Shown here one piece after another: positions 35,516 to 48,207 of a DNA stretch of 64,000 nucleotides; positions within the stretch are counted from its first letter, which is position 1; each line of letters begins with the position of its first letter. The DNA lies in contig QRFJ01000384.1 in assembly GCA_006176705.1 (NCBI GenBank), positions 62,001-126,000 on the forward strand, given 5' to 3'. The DNA comes from Cocos nucifera (Eukaryota; Streptophyta; Magnoliopsida; Arecales; Arecaceae). A model generated the notes under the pieces. That model made no database searches. It saw nothing but the letters and a program-made list of their open reading frames with translations, and was not told the origin of the DNA. A program made the translations under genes and the position numbers.

Positions 35516-35884
35516 TCAAATTCGCCGGGATCTTGCCGCCCGGCCCCTAGCCCTTATTCTTTGGCTCCTCCGAGGCCTTCTTCCATTAACATTCGATGGG
35601 TTATTGTGGCGGCCTTCCTCCCTCTCCATGGGCAAGGGTGCAGTTAAGGAGCTGCCCTCACCCTCCACTTGTTCCCCAGTATGCCATTCAACAACCATCA
35701 ACCGATGGAAGCTACGATGGCAGCCACATGCCTCACAGAAGTAGCTCTCTGGCTGTGCCCGGTCTTGAGCGTACGCGCAGCAACCGTCCACTGTGTAGCC
35801 CGCGAGATCCACTGCATGATTCCGCATACATTCCCAGTATACCACCACAAAGAGTCTTGCAGGATCCATCACCCCCCACCACAC
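35516..35884 (-). CDS. Mini zinc finger (MIF) protein, ZF-HD dimerisation domain, copy A
   Basis: 122-residue protein with a single ZF-HD dimerisation domain at residues ~14-62. Its core is ECMRNHAVDLAGYTVDGC, followed by CEACGCHRSFHR; Cys19, His23, Cys35, Cys50, Cys53, Cys55, His56 and His60 are candidate zinc ligands. There is no homeodomain, which makes it a mini zinc finger. MIFs are nuclear adaptors that heterodimerise with ZF-HD transcription factors and block them, affecting hormone response and floral meristem termination. Residues 1-13 lack the basic start of Arabidopsis MIFs, and the C-terminus is unusually long and basic (RRPRRSQRIRARGRAARS). A TATA box lies ~60 bp upstream of the ATG, leaving a ~30 nt 5' UTR. 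Intronless, as usual for the family. All key residues are present; expression is unknown. Confidence 0.85.
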   Translation of the reverse strand: MWWGVMDPARLFVVVYWECMRNHAVDLAGYTVDGCCAYAQDRAQPESYFCEACGCHRSFHRLMVVEWHTGEQVEGEGSSLTAPLPMEREEGRHNNPSNVNGRRPRRSQRIRARGRAARSRRI

Positions 35885-35942
35885 CCAAACCCCTCCCTCT
35901 CCCTCTCTGTTTTATGTTCATCTCTTCGATGAGCGGGGGTAG

Positions 35943-35949
35943 TTATATA
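35943..35949 (-). promoter_or_regulatory. TATA box of MIF copy A
   Basis: TATATAA on the minus strand, 59 bp upstream of the MIF start codon. It predicts transcription start near 35915. Conserved in copy B at 38996-39002. Confidence 0.6.
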
Positions 35950-37012
35950 ATCCGAAGGAAGAGACTATTTTACGATATTGATCAGATCCTTTTCGATTTT
36001 TTATGGATATACCACTGAATTTTTTAATTTATTTTTCAGTGAAGTTGTTCCTTATCTCTAGATTAGCTCCAATTTTGCAATTATAAGGTTGTTATGTAAT
36101 TAGTAGGGGAATCATGTTGAAGGAGAGAAATGGCCACCACATTAATTCTACTTTAGGGTTTAAAATTGGATAGAGATGCATTAATAGACTTGCCAAATAT
36201 GGCTATCTCCTATGCAACTCCATGCTGACCAGCGCTCACATGATTTGAGCCACCCACTGATTTGTCTGAATAAATAGTGATTACATTTAATAATAATATA
36301 TATTATATTATATATTCAAATCTTTCAAGAGATTCACTTGAAGCAACATATGTTTTTTCATGTATATTTGGCTAATTTTGTAATGGGCTCATAAGAATAT
36401 CTTGGAACATGCACACTCTCAATGTAATCATTTTAAATGAAAAATCATTAAAAGATAAGTAAATTTTAAAATGCATAATGAATAGAAAAGATAAAAAAAT
36501 AATGAAGTGTATTTTTGTGTAGAAGGGAGGGAAACCAACCCTACTTCATTGAAATAATGTAAAGCATTTATTAGTCAAGCAAAAACAAATAAAAATGCTT
36601 GAGCACTAGAGCAATACTCCACACCAATTCAACTAAGGGTGAAACGGAGAAAAGAGAAGCTTAGCCAAAACACAAGTTAAGAGAACTCCCTTCTATTTTC
36701 TTTAAAGATATTTTGCGGAAGATATAGATCATACTACCTTGCCAACCTTTCCAGGCCAAAGCACCTCTTTATATGTCATTTATTTCTTATAGACCTTTAA
36801 TTTTTTAGGATCTTTATAGCTTTGAGTAGCTCTGAATACATAGGGCAAATAATGCCTCTCCTTTGTCAAAGAATTGATAAATGATTTTTGTCATGGCTTA
36901 GTAAAATTATTTATAGTACAATACACAAATGCAATGCATGTATCCATATATGTATATATACATATATACATATATGTTAAAATGCATATATACATATATG
37001 TTAAAATTATTT

Positions 37013-38457
37013 ATAGTTACATTTTACTAGAAAAGATGAAAGAGCCACTAAGCTTTTAAGTCTAGTACATACTGATGTATGTGGACCTATGAGCACAAGT
37101 GCTAGAGGTGGATATTTTTACTTCATCACTTTCATTGATGATCTATCGAAATATGGATATGTCTATCTGATGAAATACAAGTCAAATTAATTTAAAATGT
37201 TCAAATGATTTCAAAATAAAGTAAAAAAATAAATTGAAAAGAGTATTAAAACTCTTCGATCTAATCGAGAAGATGAATATCTTTCTGGTGAGTTTTTCGC
37301 ATATCTAGGAGAGAATGGGATTCTCTCTCAATGGACTTCTTTAGGGATACCATAGCATAATGGTGTATTTGAAAGAAAAAATTAAACTCTATTAGACATG
37401 GTCTGATCTATGATGGATTTTGCTAGCTTGTCGATATTCTTCTGGGGATATGCACTCGAATCAGCTTGCTATCTGTTAAATAAGGTTCCAAAAAAGTCTA
37501 TAATTAAAATTCTGTATGAGATATGGACATGACGTAAGCTAGTACTTTTACACCTTAGGATCTGAGAGTGTCCGACTTACGTCAAATGATTAATCACAGA
37601 TAAACTTAGACCTAGATCTGATAAGTATACATTCATATGGTATCCCAAAAAAACTAAAGGATATATTTTCTAATGTGCTGATGAATAAAAGGTGTTCATT
37701 AGCCTTTAAGACAATCTTTTTGGAAAATGAGTTCCTTGGTGAAGGAATTGTTGCCTCTAAGATTAAACTTGAAAAAATTCAACAGGCAAAAAGGCTGACA
37801 CTAGTAGCCAAATCTAAATCGGATTTGATCATATTAAATTCGAAGCCTAGTGTACCTACACCATTAAGGCAATTTGGTGGACTATCACATTAACTGGATA
37901 GATACTATGATTTCTTACTTCGGGATGGTGATCCTATCGAACTCGATGAGAACGATGAGGATCCGATCATCCATATGAATGCAATATAGAGATCTGATTT
38001 TGAGAAATAGCTTAAGACCATGAAATCCAAGATAGAGTCCATGAAGGTCAATGACGTATGGACATTAGCTGACCCATCCAAAGGGATTAAATGCATTAGG
38101 TATAAGTGGATCTTCAAGAGGAAGAGAGGCATAGATGGAAAGGTAGAGACCTATAAAGCCTGACTGGTTGCTAAAGAGTATCATCAATGTTATGGTATTG
38201 ATTATGATAAGATATTCTTCTCTATGGCAATGCTCAAATTCATTCAGATGATGCTTGTGATAGCTGTTCATTTGGACTATGAGATTTGGCAGATGGATGT
38301 GAAGACAACTTTCTTGAATGGAGAGCTGATCGAAGAGGTGTATTTAATATAACTTGAGAGATTCACATCCATATATGAGTCCAAGGTGTTTAAGCTTCAA
38401 AGATCCATTTATGGATTGAAGCAAGTATCTCAAAGTTGGAACATGCATTTTGATAAA
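37013..38457 (+). pseudogene. Copia integrase and RT fragment between the two MIF units
   Basis: Plus strand, many stops. LVHTDVCGPMSTSARGGYFY and FITFIDDLSKYGYVYLMKYK open the integrase core (about 37058-37190). The rest of the integrase follows to ~37580. RT sequence includes CIRYKWIFKRKRGIDGKVET (about 38095), WQMDVKTTFLNGELIEEVY (about 38290) and VFKLQRSIYGLKQ (about 38390). It stops abruptly at 38457 within RT, where the second MIF unit begins. Both ends are truncated and no LTR is present. The integrase start is similar to that of copia-A. Confidence 0.85.
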
Positions 38458-40012
38458 GTTTCAATCTTTAATCATGTAGAAGCACAACAGGACAGGCAAA
38501 GAACGTATGGTATATGAAGCTCTTATTATATTTGCCTTTTAGTCTTGCATCAATAGATTGAAAAGCTCTCAAATTCGTCGGGATCTTGCCGCCCGGCCCC
38601 TAGCCCTTATTCTTTGGCTCCTCCGAGGCCTTCTTCCATTAACATTCAATGGGTTATTGTGGCGGCCTTCCTCCCTTTCCGTGGGCAAGGGTGCAGTTAA
38701 GGAGCTGCCCTCACCCTCCACTTGTTCCCCAGTATGCCATTCAACAACCATCAACCGATGGAAGCTACGATGGCAGCCACATGCCTCACAGAAGTAGCTC
38801 TCTAACTGTGCCCGGTCTTGAGCGTATGCGTAGCAACCGTCCACTATGTAGCCCACGAGATCCATTGCATGATTCCACATACATTCCCAGTATACCACCA
38901 CAAAGATTCTTGTAGGATCCATCACCCCCCACCACACCCAAACCCCTCCCTCTTCCTCTCTGTTTTATGTTCATCTCTTCGATGAGCGGGGGTAGTTATA
39001 TAATCCGAAGGAAGAGACTATTTTATGATATTAATCAGATCCTTTTCGATTTTTTATGGATATACCACTAAATTTTTTAATTTATTTTTCAGTGAAGTTG
39101 TTCCTTATCTCTAGATTAGCTCCAATTTTGCAATTATAAGGTTGTTATGTAATTACTAGGGGAATCATGTTGAAGGAGAGAAATGGCCACCACATTGATT
39201 CTGCTTTAGGGTTTAAAATTGGATAGAGATGCATTAATAGACTTGCCAAATCTGGCTATCTTCTTTGCAACTCCATGCTGACCAGCGCTCACATGATTTG
39301 AGCCACCCACTGATTTGTCTGAATAAATAGTGATTACATTTAATAATAATATATATTATATTATATATTCAAATCTTTCAAGAGATTCACTTGAAGCAAC
39401 ATATGTTTTTTCATGTATATTTGGCTAATTTTGTAATGGGCTCATAAGAATATCTTGGAACATGCACACTATCAATGTAATCATTTTCAATGAAAAATCA
39501 TTAAAAGATAAGTAAATTTTAAAATGCATAATGAACAGAAAAGATAAAAAAATAATGAAGTGTATTTTTGTGTAGAAGGGAGGGAAAAAGCATTTATTAG
39601 TCAAGCAAAAAAAAAATAAAAATGCTTGAGAAATAGAGCAATACTCCACACCAATTCAACTAAGGGTGGAGAAAAGAGAAGCTTAGCCAAAACACAAGTT
39701 AAGAGAACTCCCTTCTATTTTCTTTAAAGATGTTTTGTGGAAGATATAGATCATACTACCTTGCCAACCTTTCCAAGCCCAAAGCACCTCTTTATATGTC
39801 ATTTATTTCTTATAGACCTTTAATTTTTTAGGATCTTTATAGCTTTGAGTAGCTCTGAATACATAGGGCAAATAATGCCTCTCCTTTGTCAAAGAATCGA
39901 TAAATGATTTTTGTCATGGCTTAGTAAAATTATTTATAGTACAATACACAAATGCAATGCATGTATCCATATATGTATATATACATATATACATATACGT
40001 TAAAATGCATGT
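38458..40012. repeat. MIF-containing duplicated unit, copy B
   Basis: Second copy of 35405-37012, same orientation. Its left edge is inside the copia RT sequence, with a short AAGTTTCAATC overlap shared with the left edge of copy A. Its right edge runs into a long (AT)n/(AG)n array. Confidence 0.85.
38569..38937 (-). CDS. Mini zinc finger (MIF) protein, copy B, decaying
   Basis: Open 122-codon frame aligned end to end with copy A without gaps. I count 14 nucleotide differences; 12 are C-to-T or G-to-A with copy B carrying the T or A. Ten residues change: A9T, L11I, R21W, V25M, A28V, T31I, C36Y, P45L, M86T, S97L. Several fall in the dimerisation domain, and R21W alters the usually conserved basic residue of ExxRNHA. 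The zinc ligands remain. The TATA box is conserved at 38996-39002. The frame is intact, but the pattern looks like a methylated, relaxed copy. It may be an early pseudogene rather than a working paralogue. Confidence 0.7.
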   Translation of the reverse strand: MWWGVMDPTRIFVVVYWECMWNHAMDLVGYIVDGCYAYAQDRAQLESYFCEACGCHRSFHRLMVVEWHTGEQVEGEGSSLTAPLPTEREEGRHNNPLNVNGRRPRRSQRIRARGRAARSRRI

Positions 40013-40756
<744 letters not shown>

Positions 40757-40759
<3 letters not shown>

Positions 40760-42307
40760 ATGTGGTATATGATATATGATGCTATCTTTATGGTATTTGA
40801 TGTGTGGTAGAATTTAAGAGGATCCCAGTAGTAGGTGGGACTAAAATCTTTACCCCTCTTTTAAGAGGCATTTCCTGAAGTGACCATATAATTAGTGCCT
40901 AACCTTTACAACTTGGAATGAATTAAGAGTACGCACTCGACATACCATCTTAAAGGTAGTGGGGAAGGATTTAGCACTAATTGATAGGTTAACAATTCCA
41001 CATATATGTGGATGATCTAATAAGCAAGAGTGCTTAAAGAGTGAAATAAAAATGATATTTGCATCAGTTGCAAGGCATATGGCCGTGGCAATTTGATAGG
41101 GGCTGGTAGGGGACAATTAGGGATTAAGAGGGCATTGGGTGGGGGTTGACACCTTTGTTTTAAGAAGATAGAAAGATAATACCTAGTTCATAAGGATTGT
41201 GAACCAAGATCATTCTTTCTCTTCTACATGGGAAAGCACCATTTTAGATGTATGAAATTGGTGGTTTTATTCCTCCAATTTATCACTTAACACCCTTTCG
41301 CTTTCTCTTTCTTGATTTTCTTTCTTTTTCATTTTTAGTTTCTTTCTTTCCCTCTCTTATTTCCTTCTTCTTCTTTAGCTCTATCAATCTCAACACCAAG
41401 ATTTGAAGTTTAGCCTCAACCCAACAAATAGTCCTATTCTCATGCAATCCACTTAGATCATGCCTATGCTTCCTCTTATGTATTTTCTTTGTTGCACCCC
41501 CTTCTATCTCAAGCCACATCTGTCTGCTCTCTCATCTTCAAGCCCTACCCATCTCCCTCCCCCTTCGACAATCTACTATTTTTCCGATCATTAATGCCTT
41601 GCTCTCACTTCCCATCATGCTTTATTCTATACTAGCTAAGATTAATCTATATAGTTTTTTTATCTATTTTTAACTCTCTCTAAAATTACCTCAATCTAAC
41701 CCCTTCATATCATTAACACCATTTGTATGCTCCATCCTAATTGCTTCCTTCTATTTCTATCCTTAGGAGAAGTATCCATGATGTAATCTTTATCAAAGAA
41801 GATTAAGGCCGTATGCATGAGGAGTTGGGTGACTGCATCTATCTAGGTAAGATTTTAACTCTTTACAAGTAGATATATGTATTAGGGTGGTATGTTGTAT
41901 GCTAAACATTGTTGCAAATCCATATTGATCGGTAAAGATTAATATCTTTTTTATCTTCCTGAGTATCTCTTCATGTATATTTTAGTTGCATAAATTTGCT
42001 AAGGAAAATCACTAGATCTCTCTTGTATTTCTACCATAAGAAAATATAAATTAGTTTTCCTCATGTCTGACAATGAGTAATTGAAAGCTCAATAATTTCG
42101 TGTATTACCTAAAAATTATTTTTAAAGTTAGTATGGAAAAATTAGTTCTCTCTAATTTGACTATATATGTTTCTAACCTTGCCAATGAGGCCAATCAATG
42201 ATAAAGCTTGTATTCAGAAATTAGTTTTGTTCGAACCTCCATCATAAAGCTAAACATGATTTCAAGACTAACTATAGGGGAAAATGTGGTTTCATGCCTT
42301 ATCAAAG
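40757..42307. other. Unassigned intergenic region
   Basis: No recognisable gene or element. A lysine/glutamate-rich minus-strand frame at 41283-41519 arises from a CT-rich low-complexity tract (TTTCTTTCTTTTTC...), so I do not call it. A frame at 40892-41116 (minus) has no domain I know. Confidence 0.35.
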
Positions 42308-45087
42308 GCTAAACATGGCCATAGATATAAGGACTAAGATATGGGTTGCATGATCATATTTTTGGATTTTTATTATTAGTATTAGAATCAAGATATTCAC
42401 TTCCATTTCAACAAAAATACCTACTTCAAACTATTTGGTAATTCATAAACCATATTCTAGATTATTTTTTAAGTGTTATAGGTGTTGTATTTGTTTATTT
42501 AATTATTTTATTAATATACTAGATCTAGTTAATGGTGGTGAAGTATCTTATTAGGTTATCATCCTTTTATCTCTTGCTATCTTTCAAATGCTAAGGAGTG
42601 GCTTAGATTTTGGGTTATGGGCTATATATTGGACATCCTAAAACTGAAGAAGTGTTTTTCATTACTTGACATTAGTTTATGAAATAAATTTTATTTTATG
42701 TATTTTTGTTAGTATTTCTAAGATAATGTTTATGAATTTGATCATTTCTTCAGTCATTTGCCCCAACTTTTCATTGATTGGGAGATACAGTCATTTGCCC
42801 TAACTTTTCATTGATTGGGAGATATATTGGAAATCAAAATATTTTTTAAAAAGAAATTTTTTTTTTTTGCTTTGTTTGGCTCATTTGAGAGCTTAAATAA
42901 TGGAATTTGGCCCTGATTGCTCCATGCAACACACCATAGAAATCAAAAAGAATATCTCATTTTGAAACCAAAAGTATTTCAATTGGATGTTGTGACAAAC
43001 AGGATATATATATATGGATTCTAAAAATTTGTCACACCAATTTAACTTCCTAATAATATAGTAGATCTTGCTTATGAACCCTATCCAGTCTTCCTTATAT
43101 TGGCTAAAATAGTCCATATCGAGTTTGGTGATTATCTTGTACTGAAAAATGAGTGGTCAATTTGAAATTATGATAAAATTACTCCAAAATATTGCATAGT
43201 CAACGTACATTAAATGTAGGATATTCCCTTCATCTATTGCTTGCACTTATATCTCAACCAAACACCAAGATACATCCATTCTATGGATTTGGCCAATCCT
43301 TAATTTCAACCAATTCTAGGTCTATCCCTTCAATTATTCTAGGGATATCCCTTCCAATGCCTAGTGCACAACCAAACAACATATTAGAGAATAACTTTCA
43401 GCACTCATGAGGCAAAGCAAAGTTTGCAAATCAAATGCATTACTTGAATTAATCCATAGTTTTCTACACTGCAAGTTCTAGTTTTTGAGAAAGCTAGAGA
43501 GGCTTTCTTCATATAGAGTCCTTAGCTTGGCCTTGCTTCTCTATTATTATCGTTGTTGTTGATATTATTATTATGCTCATTATTATTATTATTATTGTTG
43601 TTGATATTATTATTATGCTCATTATTATGATTATTATTATTGATGAGAATCAGTTGGATAGATTTCTAGGTTTGCTTTGGTATGATGGTCCTTGTATTTA
43701 TTTTCGCTTTATTATAACTACTTTTAATTTTCTTAATGTTATAGTATGTGTTTTTCCATTTTTTATTATAAAAAAATTTAAACTACCTCGTCATTTTACT
43801 TTTTACCCATTACAAATTTTAAAACTAAATTATCTTTGAATAGTTTAATACAAATTAAATAGACTGGACAAACAATACAAGTGTGTTTATTCCATGAAAT
43901 CTTTATAGCATATTATGAATCTAAGAAGATGTACATCCATGTTGATTCAACTGAATTTATTGAATAATTTGAAAGTATAAAATAATTTTTTATTTAATGT
44001 ACTAGTGGTTATTTATTTGGAGAAACCAATGGGTGGTTGAATTCATGCACTCAGTACATACTTAAAATGCATATTGCAAAATTTGGCTAGCACAATAAAT
44101 GTGTTTGTATATCCATATTTAAACCCTAAAATAGAATTAATTAAGGTGGTTTTCCATTTCTATCCCATAACTTAATTCTCCTAGAAATTACGTTATAACC
44201 TTAGATTTACCAAATTCTGAGCTAATTTAAGGAGAGGAAAAAAACTCACTTTAGAATTTATTTCAAAATTTAGCGGCATGCCCATAAATAATTGGAAATA
44301 ATTTGACCAAAATCATAAAATATACTCCTTAGGACTACATTAAAATCCCAAATGAACATAACCGCATGCGTGCATGCATGTAGAGAGAGAGGGAGGGTGG
44401 TGGGAAGGAGAGGGAGGTAGGGAGAAAGAGAGAGTTGGACCCTAAGCAATCCATGTGGTACATTGGGAATGTATGCAAAACGTTGTAGTAGAGTTGGGAA
44501 TCTGTGTCTAGATTGATGCTAGCTACAAGTATGCTTTAGACTAATTACAACCCAACAACTACTACTACGAGGGATGTGGATGCCATTGCCTGTTCTATCT
44601 TATGATGATTGTTGGATGGCCACCTATTGGCCATCCCCAACTAGTTTGAGGATGAGTCTAGTTCCATAGCTGAGTCCTCTATTGTAGTGATGGAGGAATT
44701 AGCTCTCAATGCCCCATAAGGAGGTAATAGAGAAAGATCTTAGAGGGGACAAAAAATTTAGGCTGGGAGATCTAGGAGCCTAGTCGCAAGATCAAGATAA
44801 ACTAAGGCCTTTTTAATATAGGGATGAAGAACAAGTCCCATAAGAGCCTAATACCCATATTTTCTTTTTATGTTCTTATTTCTCTCCTCGAACTTTTGGC
44901 TTTCATGGATGATGAATGCATGCATGATCCCTATACTATCCATTAATATCATTTATTTAGATGGTTGGTAATGTGGTATTACTCTCATAAAATATTAAAT
45001 TGCGGGTTTTCCCACCAAATTTAATAGTTTAATTAGAGGCCTATGATGATGATGTTGAAGCCTTGGATCATCTCAAATGTGAGCTAA

Positions 45088-45089
<2 letters not shown>

Positions 45090-45133
<44 letters not shown>

Positions 45134-45136
45134 TTA
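45090..45136. repeat. (TC)n microsatellite
   Basis: About 47 bp of TC repeats, next to the CACTA end of unit 1. It is much shorter in the second copy (about 50863-50877), so the array changed length after the duplication. Confidence 0.85.
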
Positions 45137-45268
45137 TTGTTTTTTCATTTTCAAGGTTTCCTCTTCTCTAGGTGCTTAATTAGTTCAAAGTGATTGATTC
45201 TCAATCTTGAGATGAATATCTAGAGATTGACTACCTCTCAGCCTAGGGGTTGGCATAAATTTTGTTCA

Positions 45269-48207
45269 TACTACAAGAAATTAGACTATTAGGGATGGCT
45301 AATTGCTGTCGCTAATATACGTGTTGCCATTGCTAATATATATTTTACCATCACTAATATTATTAGTGACAACATCCTGTCAATAATTTATGATCGAAAA
45401 AAATATAGTTGCTAATTTTGGCTATTAGTGATGGAGACTATAGCCATCGCTAATAGTGGTTATTAGTAATGGCATTAGTGATGATTATATTCCACCGCTA
45501 TTTATTTTTAATTTTTAAATAAAATATTTAAAAAATTTAAAAATAATTAGTGATAGCTATGTTTGTTGCTAATGTTCTCGCTAATAATTATTAGTGATGG
45601 CTCCATCTGTAATAGTTAATTTTATTTTTTTAAAAAAATATAATAATATTTATTATTAGTGATAGCTTTAGCTATCATTAATGCCATCGGTAATAGTTAA
45701 ATTTATTATTTTTTTAAATTATAATAATATTTTTAAAATCTATTTTAATTAATCATAATCAATTATGGTTCGAATGTTATAATTAAATAATTATAAATAA
45801 AAAATTAATTATATTATATTAAAAATATAAATTATATAATTTTACAAGTAGCATTAAAAAAATATAATCCATTAAAATAAAATAAAATTAGGTCAAATCC
45901 TCCTTATTGTCCTCTTGCACCTCTTCAATAGTCAATGGATGAGATCTGGATATTCTAGTATCCTAAAATAAAAAAAATAAAATATTATTAATAAATTTTA
46001 ATATGAAAGCATATCTTTTGGTACGAAGGGATATCTTTCGATATGAAAATGTATCTTTTGATACACTCCTTCGATTCTTGAATAGATTATTTCTACATAT
46101 TTTATTCAATAATATGAAGTTATAGCCATCTTTGGCCCATCAATTGGATGATTAGATTGAATTTTTAGTCCTCACATTCTCTTTTCCAACTAAAGCCTAA
46201 ATATGTGAAGCTTCTAAATATAAAAACTTGAAACAAATAAAAGAATTTACTAGTAGAATTATTTGATTTGATGGTTGGGACAACAAGCCCAATTGACCGT
46301 ACAATTGTAGATCTTGGAGAATCTCCATAATCATATTATGGATGGCATCTCGAAAGCTTTGAGGTCGCTGGCTCAGAAGTCTCTGCACCACCTTTTCCAT
46401 GTGGATATCGCTCCAAGTCTGGGATGTCGAGATCTATGAGCACGCTGAAGAGTATCGAGCTACTGGAGGATCAAAGCTATGGTCGAATCCTATGACCCAC
46501 CTCCTACTTACCCCTCTGGTGACCCTGAGCCATCCCACAAGCTCAACGAGGGGCTGAGTGGATGGATCATTACCATACCATGCAACGACATACTCCATAT
46601 AGTCTACCTACATAGTTCAAAAATATATTAATTCTAATATACATTTTAGATCCTGTAACAACTTAATGAATAGAGTTTAAAATTCTTATCATGATTTATC
46701 ACAACCTAGAATCTATGTAATCACTAGTCCTCCTAGACTGGTGTATGGCCTCCCACAACCACAACTGGCCTGTTGGATGACCTAACCGTTATGTCTATAA
46801 TAAAACAATAATAAAATTAGATTGATTAAAGTATATATATAAGAGTTTTGGTATAGATTTTTTATCAATCTATCGACTACCACATGTATGCCGATGGAGT
46901 CACCCATATGCCTGATCAGATTTTGCTGGATGGTCCGATTCTATTAAGCTCTCTACCACTTATTAGAGTGCTCCTTACTGCTCCACTGATCATAGAGGGC
47001 CTCCCATACGTTCACTCACATCTAGTGATCCTTGTAGGACCTTCAGTCTGATGGTGACTGAGAACGGAATGCTCGATGGTGAACTACCGAATGCTATATA
47101 GACCATCCTAGAATCTCCACGTGGCTACCTTCTCAAAGGTTTGTTGGCCAGCCTTCTCATCCTCGAGAGTCTTGAATCAATAGTACTCCTGCATGTAGAA
47201 GCAATCATGTATTAATAAATAGAATATAAGTCTATAGTAAATTTAAAAATTAAATATTTCTAACTTATCTAAAATATCTCCTAGACTACATCACCAGCTC
47301 TAGATGACTAGCTAAAGAATTCGTTCATTAGCCTAGACATCAAGCATCGGATGATGCTGATAACCACATGAGATACTCCAGATTCTCTAAACATGTTGTA
47401 AAATTGATTTTAAAAAATAAATATTAACTCTAAAATAGCTAAATTCTAAATATTTTAATTAAAGTTGTAGTACTTAAGAATAGCTCTAAACATGTATGAG
47501 CTATCTATCCTCTGGCTGAGTCAAAGGTGCTGTGAGCTGGGTGGGTTCTCAGCCATGACTCCATGTCTGGAAGCTGGGCGCTACTACTTGTGATTGTGAG
47601 GTCACTAATGATCCCGTATCATCCAAACTTGAGCACAAAATATCTAATATAAAAAATATTATATTAGTTAGCAAAGGATAAAATAATATAAATGAGAAGA
47701 TCTAAAGTGTTAGAGTTTATCATCCGATGTGAGAGGTGTGGAACCATACGAACTGGCCGCATGATCTCTCTCTCCTCGAGAGCTTTGTCTTTGGCTAGAA
47801 CAAATCCGACCTGTAGAAGATATGATGTATAATCTCTGAAAATAAAATAAATAGATTCACCAAATTAATTATACAATTACGAATGACAATGCAAGATTTA
47901 AAATGATATATTTTACTGGCCAATAAAGCTTATGTGAAATAAGTTCTCAATAAAAATAAAAACCAAAGCAAGCAGATAATCTAAAAATTGGTTCAAATAA
48001 AATATCTATCAAAACATAATAAGATGATCAAAATTTAACTCATATGTATCAAAAATTGTTAGTTAGCATCTACAATATATCAGCAAAAAAATGATTCTCA
48101 TCCAATAGTATATAATAATGTGTTGGTCTACTGGTTCCATGATTTAGGCATTATTTGATTCTCATCTAGTAGTATATGATAATCTCAATATATGAAAGTG
48201 TAAAGAA
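45269..48207 (-). mobile_element. CACTA (En/Spm) derivative 1, truncated
   Basis: The left terminus reads ACTACAAGAAATTAGAC near 45269, matching the CACTACAAGAAA terminal repeat of plant CACTA elements with its first base decayed. Subterminal motifs related to TTAGTGATGGC / GCCATCGCTAAT recur many times in 45290-45700. Transposase remnants follow on the minus strand. The right part is lost at the tandem-duplication junction. Confidence 0.72.
46140..48200 (-). pseudogene. Plant En/Spm-family transposase-like remnant, copy 1
   Basis: Minus strand, several exon-like blocks with stops. One (about 46900-47035) reads VNVWEALYDQWSSKEHSNKW, then NRTIQQNLIRHMGDSIG. This has the shape of the plant Ptta/En/Spm transposase family, where a CDxWxSEExxxKS region is followed by NRxxxxxxHTGGS. 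Another block (about 46200-46440) reads VVQRLLSQRPQSFRDAIHNM, and one at about 47110-47190 reads QEYYWFKTLEDEKAGQQ. The same blocks recur at 59343-61420. Family assignment rests on pattern and on the CACTA context. Confidence 0.6.

Larger units (their letters stand above)
35405..37012. repeat. MIF-containing duplicated unit, copy A
   Basis: ~1.6 kb unit that recurs at 38458-40012 (about 96% identical in the coding part). Shared sequence starts at AGTTTCAATCTTTAATC and runs to the (TATATG)-rich tract near 37000. Relative to copy B it has a ~27 bp extra segment near 36540-36570. Its left flank is not transposon-like, so this copy is the more likely original locus. Confidence 0.85.
42308..48207. 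repeat. Tandem duplication, unit 1 (~5.9 kb)
   Basis: Unit 1 contains a 2.96 kb unassigned part (42308-45268) followed by a CACTA derivative. The 42308-45620 portion recurs at 48208-51560 in the same order and orientation. The junction lies at GGCT(C)AAACATGGCC, which is also a short match at the left edge. The unassigned part contains (ATT)n, (AG)n and (TC)n tracts and no convincing gene. Confidence 0.75.

Noticed and set aside
35733..35921. 62-codon frame starting upstream of the MIF start codon
   Set aside because: It is in another frame over the MIF gene, and its ATG lies at or before the predicted transcription start.
41283..41519. Lys/Glu-rich minus-strand frame that could look like a nuclear protein
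   Set aside because: Arises from a CT-rich low-complexity tract; no homology or gene structure seen.
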